From the NCBI GenBank assembly GCA_038528385.1, contig JBCBET010000001.1:620001-684000 (forward strand): a stretch of DNA of 64,000 nt, read 5' to 3'. The position numbers and the translations under genes were made by a program. The stretch comes from Shimia_B sp038528385 (GTDB lineage Bacteria > Pseudomonadota > Alphaproteobacteria > Rhodobacterales > Rhodobacteraceae). The notes under the pieces were generated by a model. That model was not told where the DNA came from. It ran no database searches and saw nothing but the letters and a program-made list of their open reading frames with translations. Below, piece after piece: positions 60,335 through 64,000 of the stretch. Position 1 is the stretch's first letter, and each line of letters begins with the position of its first letter.

Positions 60335-62017
60335 TCAGGCGTAGTTCTTGGCCTTCGACATCTTGCCGAGGCCGGGGTTCAGAGAATTCGTTGGATCGAT
60401 CGACCTGTAGAACGCCGCGAGGTCTTCCTTGGCCTCGTAGAGGTGCCCCACATTGTGCTCGGAGGGGTATTCGGCGCCGCGGTCGTCGAGGATGGCGAGC
60501 ATCTTGGCCTTGAGCGCCTTGGGGTCCACACCCTTCCGGACGATGTAATCCTGGTGCATGACGTGGCACATGAGGTGCCCGTAATACACGCGTCCCACGA
60601 GGTCCTTCGTGATCTCCTCCGGTAGCCGTTCGAACCAGTCGCGGTCGTTCCGGCGGAGCGCGATGTCGAGAGCGAGGATCTCCTCCACCTCATCCGCATG
60701 GACATGGCCGTAGCGCACCGCAGCACCCGCGGCGGCGAACCGGTGAAGCCCCGCGATCTTGGCCTCCCGCGGCGTGCAGACGCGCATTTCGGCGCCGTGC
60801 TCGTCGAGGAAATCGGGCAGGAAGGCCTCGGCCTCCTCGATGCCGCCATCGTGCATCTTCAGGATCAGGTGGTGTTCGAACCGGTCGCGGTACGCGAGCA
60901 GGAAGCGCGGCAGGTGCTGGGGCCAGAGCCTGGAGAGGAGCTGCATGAACTTGTCGGTGAAGCCCCGCGTCAGGCGGAACTTGTTGAGCCGCGCATCCAC
61001 TGCACCCTTGAGCGCGAAAAACATCGGCAGCCGGTCCGTGCCCAGCTTGTCGATGAGCACCAGGGTGTCCTTGCCGTATTTGGCGGAGATGTCGAAGCAT
61101 TCCCGGTGCATGTATTCGGCGGAGACGGGCAGCGTCTCGAAATCCTTCAGGATCCGGCGGCGGAGCTCGGTGAAGACGTCCGGGTCATTGGCGCCGATGT
61201 AGAAGACCTTCTCGCGCCCATAGGTCGGGAAGGTATCGAGCCGGACGGCGAAGACGGCGAGCTTGCCCGCGCAGCCCGAGACGCCGTGGAGCAGGCGCTT
61301 GTCGTTGTTGAACCGCGAGGGGCGATCGCTGTCCACGTCCCGCAGGATGGTGGTGTAGTCGGGGTCGGAGGCGTGCCTGCCCGCGGGCGCGGGCGTGTCC
61401 TTGTCGTAGTCGCCCGCCTCCAGGCGGGTCAGGATCTCTTCGGGCGTCTCGCCCAGATCGAGGCCGAGCTCGTTGACGAGCTTGAGATCGCCGTTGGCCG
61501 TCACCTGCGCGTAGAGCGCCAGCTCGGTGTAGCTCGGCCCCCGCTCGCAGAGCGAGCCGCCGGAATTGTTGCACACGCCGCCCACGATGGAGGCGCCGAT
61601 GCTGGAGGACCCGATGACCGAATGGGGATCGCGGCCCAGCGGGCGCAGCTTCTGCTCGAGATCAAAGAGCGTGGCGCCGGGCAACCCGATGATCTGCTTG
61701 CCCCCGTCAAGGAGGTGGAGCCCGTCGATCCGGCTCGCATTCAAGAGCACCACGTCGCGGTCATAGCGCCCCTTGGGCGTCGAGCCCTCCGTGAGCCCGG
61801 TATTGGAGGCCTGCATCACCACGATCTTATCGGCGGCCACCGCGGCCTCCAGAACCTTCCATTGCTGGAGGAGGGTGCCGGGCTTGACCACGCAGATCGC
61901 CTCCCCCTGCCCCGAGCGGTATCCCTTGCGGAACCGTTCCGTACTCTTGGCACGGGTCAGGACGTGTTTCGCGCCGCAGATGTCGCGAAAGGCGGAAATA
62001 AGGGCGTCATTCGTCAT
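60335..62017 (-). CDS. dld: D-lactate dehydrogenase (quinone), FAD-dependent
   Basis: 560 residues, near the 571 of E. coli Dld. The FAD-binding PCMH domain has VVMQASNTGLTEGSTPKG (near 66-83) and SSSIGASIVGGVCNNSGGSL. The C-terminal membrane-associated domain has HRFAAAGAAVRYGHVHADEV and SEHNVGHLYEAKEDLAAFYRSIDPTNSLNPG. Oxidises D-lactate at the inner membrane, passing electrons to ubiquinone. Start ATG 62017. Divergent from the SDR gene, 78 bases. Confidence 0.95.
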   Translation of the reverse strand: MTNDALISAFRDICGAKHVLTRAKSTERFRKGYRSGQGEAICVVKPGTLLQQWKVLEAAVAADKIVVMQASNTGLTEGSTPKGRYDRDVVLLNASRIDGLHLLDGGKQIIGLPGATLFDLEQKLRPLGRDPHSVIGSSSIGASIVGGVCNNSGGSLCERGPSYTELALYAQVTANGDLKLVNELGLDLGETPEEILTRLEAGDYDKDTPAPAGRHASDPDYTTILRDVDSDRPSRFNNDKRLLHGVSGCAGKLAVFAVRLDTFPTYGREKVFYIGANDPDVFTELRRRILKDFETLPVSAEYMHRECFDISAKYGKDTLVLIDKLGTDRLPMFFALKGAVDARLNKFRLTRGFTDKFMQLLSRLWPQHLPRFLLAYRDRFEHHLILKMHDGGIEEAEAFLPDFLDEHGAEMRVCTPREAKIAGLHRFAAAGAAVRYGHVHADEVEEILALDIALRRNDRDWFERLPEEITKDLVGRVYYGHLMCHVMHQDYIVRKGVDPKALKAKMLAILDDRGAEYPSEHNVGHLYEAKEDLAAFYRSIDPTNSLNPGLGKMSKAKNYA

Positions 62018-62095
62018 GGCGGTGCTATGTCACGTCAGGCCACAAGAATGCAGGGGGCGTGCTGTCGCGGCGGCGCCCGGAAGGAAAGGTGACCC

Positions 62096-62863
62096 ATGGG
62101 CCTCGGATTGTTCGACCTCACCGGCAAGCGCGCGCTCATCACCGGTTCCTCCCAGGGGATCGGCCACGCGCTGGCCAAGGGCATGGCCGCCGCGGGGGCC
62201 GATATCGTCCTCAATGGCCGCGACCCCGGCAAGCTCCGCGCCGCCAAGGAGCGGATCAAGGCCCAGGGCGGGCGCGCCGACATCCTGCAGGTCGATGTCA
62301 CGCGCCACGGCGCCGTGCGCGAGGCCGTCGACACCTACGAGGAGCGCTACGGCGCCATCGACATCCTCGTCAACAATGCCGGCATGCAGCACCGCGCGCC
62401 GCTGGAAGAATTCCCGGCGGACCGGTTCGAGGCGCTTTTGCAGACCAACATCGCCTCGGTCTTCCACGTGGGGCAGGCCGTGGCGCGGCACATGATCGGG
62501 CGCGGCGAGGGCAAGATCATCAATATCTGCTCGATCCAGACCGCGCTCGCGCGGACCTCCATCGCGCCCTACACCGCCACCAAGGGCGCGGTGGCCAACC
62601 TCACGAAGGGCATGGCCACCGATTGGGCGCGCTACGGGCTGCAATGCAACGGGATCGCGCCGGGCTATTTCGACACCCCGCTCAACAAGGCGCTCGTGGA
62701 GGACCGGGACTTCACCGCCTGGATCGAGAAACGCACGCCCGCCGGGCGCTGGGGCCAGCTGCCGGAGCTCGTGGGCGCGGCGATCTTCCTGGGCTCGGAG
62801 GCGTCGAGCTACGTGAACGGGACGGTGATCTACGTGGATGGCGGCATGAGCGCCTGCCTCTGA
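62096..62863 (+). CDS. Short-chain dehydrogenase (gluconate 5-dehydrogenase-like)
   Basis: 255 residues. Nucleotide loop TGSSQGIG (16-23), NNAG near 90, catalytic serine in CSIQTA (near 146), Y159 and K163 in YTATK. The PAGRWGQLPELVGAAIFLGSEASSYVNGT end is typical of the Gno/IdnO group that reduces or oxidises keto-sugar acids. The substrate remains tentative. GGAAAGG precedes the ATG. Divergent from dld. Confidence 0.9.
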   Translation: MGLGLFDLTGKRALITGSSQGIGHALAKGMAAAGADIVLNGRDPGKLRAAKERIKAQGGRADILQVDVTRHGAVREAVDTYEERYGAIDILVNNAGMQHRAPLEEFPADRFEALLQTNIASVFHVGQAVARHMIGRGEGKIINICSIQTALARTSIAPYTATKGAVANLTKGMATDWARYGLQCNGIAPGYFDTPLNKALVEDRDFTAWIEKRTPAGRWGQLPELVGAAIFLGSEASSYVNGTVIYVDGGMSACL

Positions 62864-62888
62864 CGGGGGCGCTGGCGGCACCGGCGGA

Positions 62889-63025
62889 ATGCCTCCGGCG
62901 GAAGTACGGGGCACAAAGAAGACGGGCATCCCACCCTTCATCGTGCCGGTCTTCCCTTTGCCCGCCTTCTTGGCGCCCGTTTTCTTTGTGCTCCGTACTT
63001 CGGGGGTGTGGGGGCTGGCCCCCAC
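62889..63025. repeat. Inverted pair of the dispersed repeat (copies 4 and 5 of 5)
   Basis: GAAGTACGGGGCACAAAGAA at 62901-62920 and TTCTTTGTGCTCCGTACTTC at 62982-63001 are inverted with one mismatch, 61 bases apart. The right copy is followed by a GGGGGC/GCCCCC hairpin (to 63025), like the copy at 8383. It fills the spacer between the SDR gene and the Anbu gene (convergent). Confidence 0.85.
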
Positions 63026-63047
63026 TCCCGTTCCATCGGCGCGCGGC

Positions 63048-63782
63048 TCAGTCTCCGAAGCCGAAGGGGGGCAGGCTCTCCAGCGCCTCTTTCAGGGCAT
63101 CGCCCCAACCCTTGGAGACGGTCTGCACGTAGGGGTCGTCGCCAAGGAGGCGGCCGGTGCGGCCCCGGACGAGGGCGCCTTCCTCGTAGACGTGGAAATC
63201 ATAGGGGCTGCCCACGGTGAGATTGGCCTTCACGGTGGAATCGAAGCTGACGAGCAGGAGCCTGATGGCATCCTCGAAGCTCAGCGCCGGGTCGTAGGCC
63301 CGCACGAGGATCGGGCGGCCATACTTGATCTCGCCGGTTTGGAAGAAGGGCGTGTCGCTGCCCGCCTCGATGAAATTCCCCTCCGGATAAATCAGGAAGA
63401 GCCGCGTGGGCCCGCCCGCGATCTGACCGCCGAGGATGATGGTGGCGTTGAAGCTCTCCCCCGACTGACCGCTCTCCTCCTGGCGCGCGATGCTTTCGCG
63501 GAGCGTATCGCCCACGAGGCGCGCGGCCTGGAACATGGAGGGCACTGCGAGGAGCGACGGGCGCCGTTCGTCGGGGGCCTTCGTGCGCTCCTCCAGGAGG
63601 CTGATCACGCTTTGCGTGGTGGCGAGGTTGCCGGCGGTCATGAGCGTGAGCACACGCTCGCCCGGTTCCTCCCACACGAAGAGCTTGCGGTAGGTGGAGA
63701 TGTTGTCGAGCCCCGCATTGGTGCGGGTATCGGCCATGAAGACGAGGCCTTTGTCCAAGGCCATGCCGACGCAATAGGTCAC
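63048..63782 (-). CDS. Anbu-type proteasome-like peptidase
   Basis: 244 residues. Ntn-hydrolase fold of the proteasome beta family. The start is GTG 63782 and Thr2 (MTYCVG) is the expected nucleophile, with D18 in ADTRTN and K33 in YRKLFV completing the site. There is no propeptide. Anbu homologues commonly lie near transglutaminase-like genes, and here the gene following on the left in this strand is such a protein. The substrate is unknown. Confidence 0.9.
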   Translation of the reverse strand: MTYCVGMALDKGLVFMADTRTNAGLDNISTYRKLFVWEEPGERVLTLMTAGNLATTQSVISLLEERTKAPDERRPSLLAVPSMFQAARLVGDTLRESIARQEESGQSGESFNATIILGGQIAGGPTRLFLIYPEGNFIEAGSDTPFFQTGEIKYGRPILVRAYDPALSFEDAIRLLLVSFDSTVKANLTVGSPYDFHVYEEGALVRGRTGRLLGDDPYVQTVSKGWGDALKEALESLPPFGFGD

Positions 63783-63804
63783 GGGTCTGAGGTCACTTCG
63801 CGCG

Positions 63805-64000
63805 TTATTGGGGTTGTTCTGCCACTTGGATGGCGACGCTGAGCGCTTCGTGCGCGTCGCCGCTTCGCACCCCTCTTATGGGCGCGGCCTCCCGGTAATC
63901 AAGCCCGGTGGCCACGCGGACGTAGCGCGGATCGGGGGAAATCCCGTTCGAGGGGTCGAAGCCCACCCATCCCAGCCCGTCGATATAGGCCTCCGCCCAG
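63805..64000 (-). CDS. Transglutaminase-like protein, C-terminal fragment
   Basis: The last 65 codons of a minus-strand gene that enters from the window edge. The peptide WAEAYIDGLGWVGFDPSNG is the catalytic core end of the transglutaminase-like (cysteine peptidase) superfamily, with the Asp-containing DPSN motif. The C-terminal tail ends VAIQVAEQPQ. It is 22 bases upstream of the Anbu gene, the usual partner order. The cysteine and histidine lie outside the window. Confidence 0.85.
   Translation of the reverse strand, partial: WAEAYIDGLGWVGFDPSNGISPDPRYVRVATGLDYREAAPIRGVRSGDAHEALSVAIQVAEQPQ

Noticed and set aside
60187..60513. A short frame beginning MPPAEVRGTKKTG, also at 62889
   Set aside because: It is formed by the dispersed repeat and then runs into unrelated sequence, so it is not a conserved protein.
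1..64000. Mobile elements, prophage, integrative element boundaries
   Set aside because: I found no transposase, integrase, phage structural gene or direct-repeat-flanked tRNA insertion. The tRNA-Leu and tRNA-Cys genes show no displaced 3' copy that I could see.

Overview
The window is GC-rich chromosomal DNA from an alphaproteobacterium, most likely a member of the Rhodobacteraceae (Roseobacter group). The grounds are product families and contexts typical of that group (a DUF6280-like protein, a small membrane protein beside cobQ, an acidic PopZ/DUF2497-like protein next to tolC, a divergent metR/metF pair, a tct-CaiB-citryl-CoA lyase operon), strong GC bias at third codon positions, and a GAAC-N7-GAAC LexA box, the form known from this class. 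I see no phage, insertion sequence, integron or CRISPR. Genes are densely packed and no stretch over 300 bases lacks a gene or RNA.

Layout. 1-10241: an aldo/keto reductase start, an SOS-controlled imuA-like gene, yceI-like, an MFS exporter, metG, a lytic transglycosylase, a CaiB/BaiF CoA-transferase, tRNA-Leu(TAA), a secreted TPR protein, a rhomboid protease, suhB and metR. 10328-23290: metF, a thioesterase, a DUF2235 hydrolase, valS, a HisC-like and a class V aminotransferase, a tyrosine phosphatase, an MsbA-like exporter, ygfZ, efp and a DUF6280-like gene. 23352-32115: a small membrane protein, cobQ, the acidic PopZ-like protein, tolC, tRNA-Cys(GCA), xylA and a MacB/LolCDE-like ABC pair. 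32244-38448: a TPP-dependent enzyme, a three-gene rmlB-rmlD-rmlA-like operon, an 11-base G tract and glmM. 38583-49211: a formylglycine-generating enzyme, an 800-residue FAD/GcvT demethylating dehydrogenase, an alpha/beta hydrolase, two tiny membrane proteins, the tctCBA-CoA transferase-citryl-CoA lyase operon and an Lrp regulator. 49322-56084: arginase, ornithine cyclodeaminase, PutA and an ABC1-family protein. 56074-64000: iolE divergent from a three-gene sugar ABC transporter, D-lactate dehydrogenase, an SDR, and an Anbu peptidase with the end of a transglutaminase gene.

How genes work together. Arginase, ornithine cyclodeaminase and PutA form a complete arginine-ornithine-proline-glutamate route, with a divergent Lrp/AsnC gene that could sense an amino acid. 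TctCBA, a class III CoA-transferase and a citryl-CoA lyase form one translationally coupled operon for import, CoA activation and C-C cleavage of a tricarboxylate-like acid. IolE and the sugar ABC transporter suggest inositol use.

The most unusual locus is 33986-36996. Three adjacent genes keep the fold and the classic order of the dTDP-rhamnose genes rmlB, rmlD and rmlA, but each has lost the residues that do the chemistry, and rmlC is absent. The reading frames are intact and coding-biased, so this looks like a maintained set of pseudoenzymes or a repurposed pathway rather than simple decay. A G11 tract lies just upstream. A dispersed 20-bp repeat family (five copies, one inverted pair) and several intercistronic hairpins are the other notable non-coding features.
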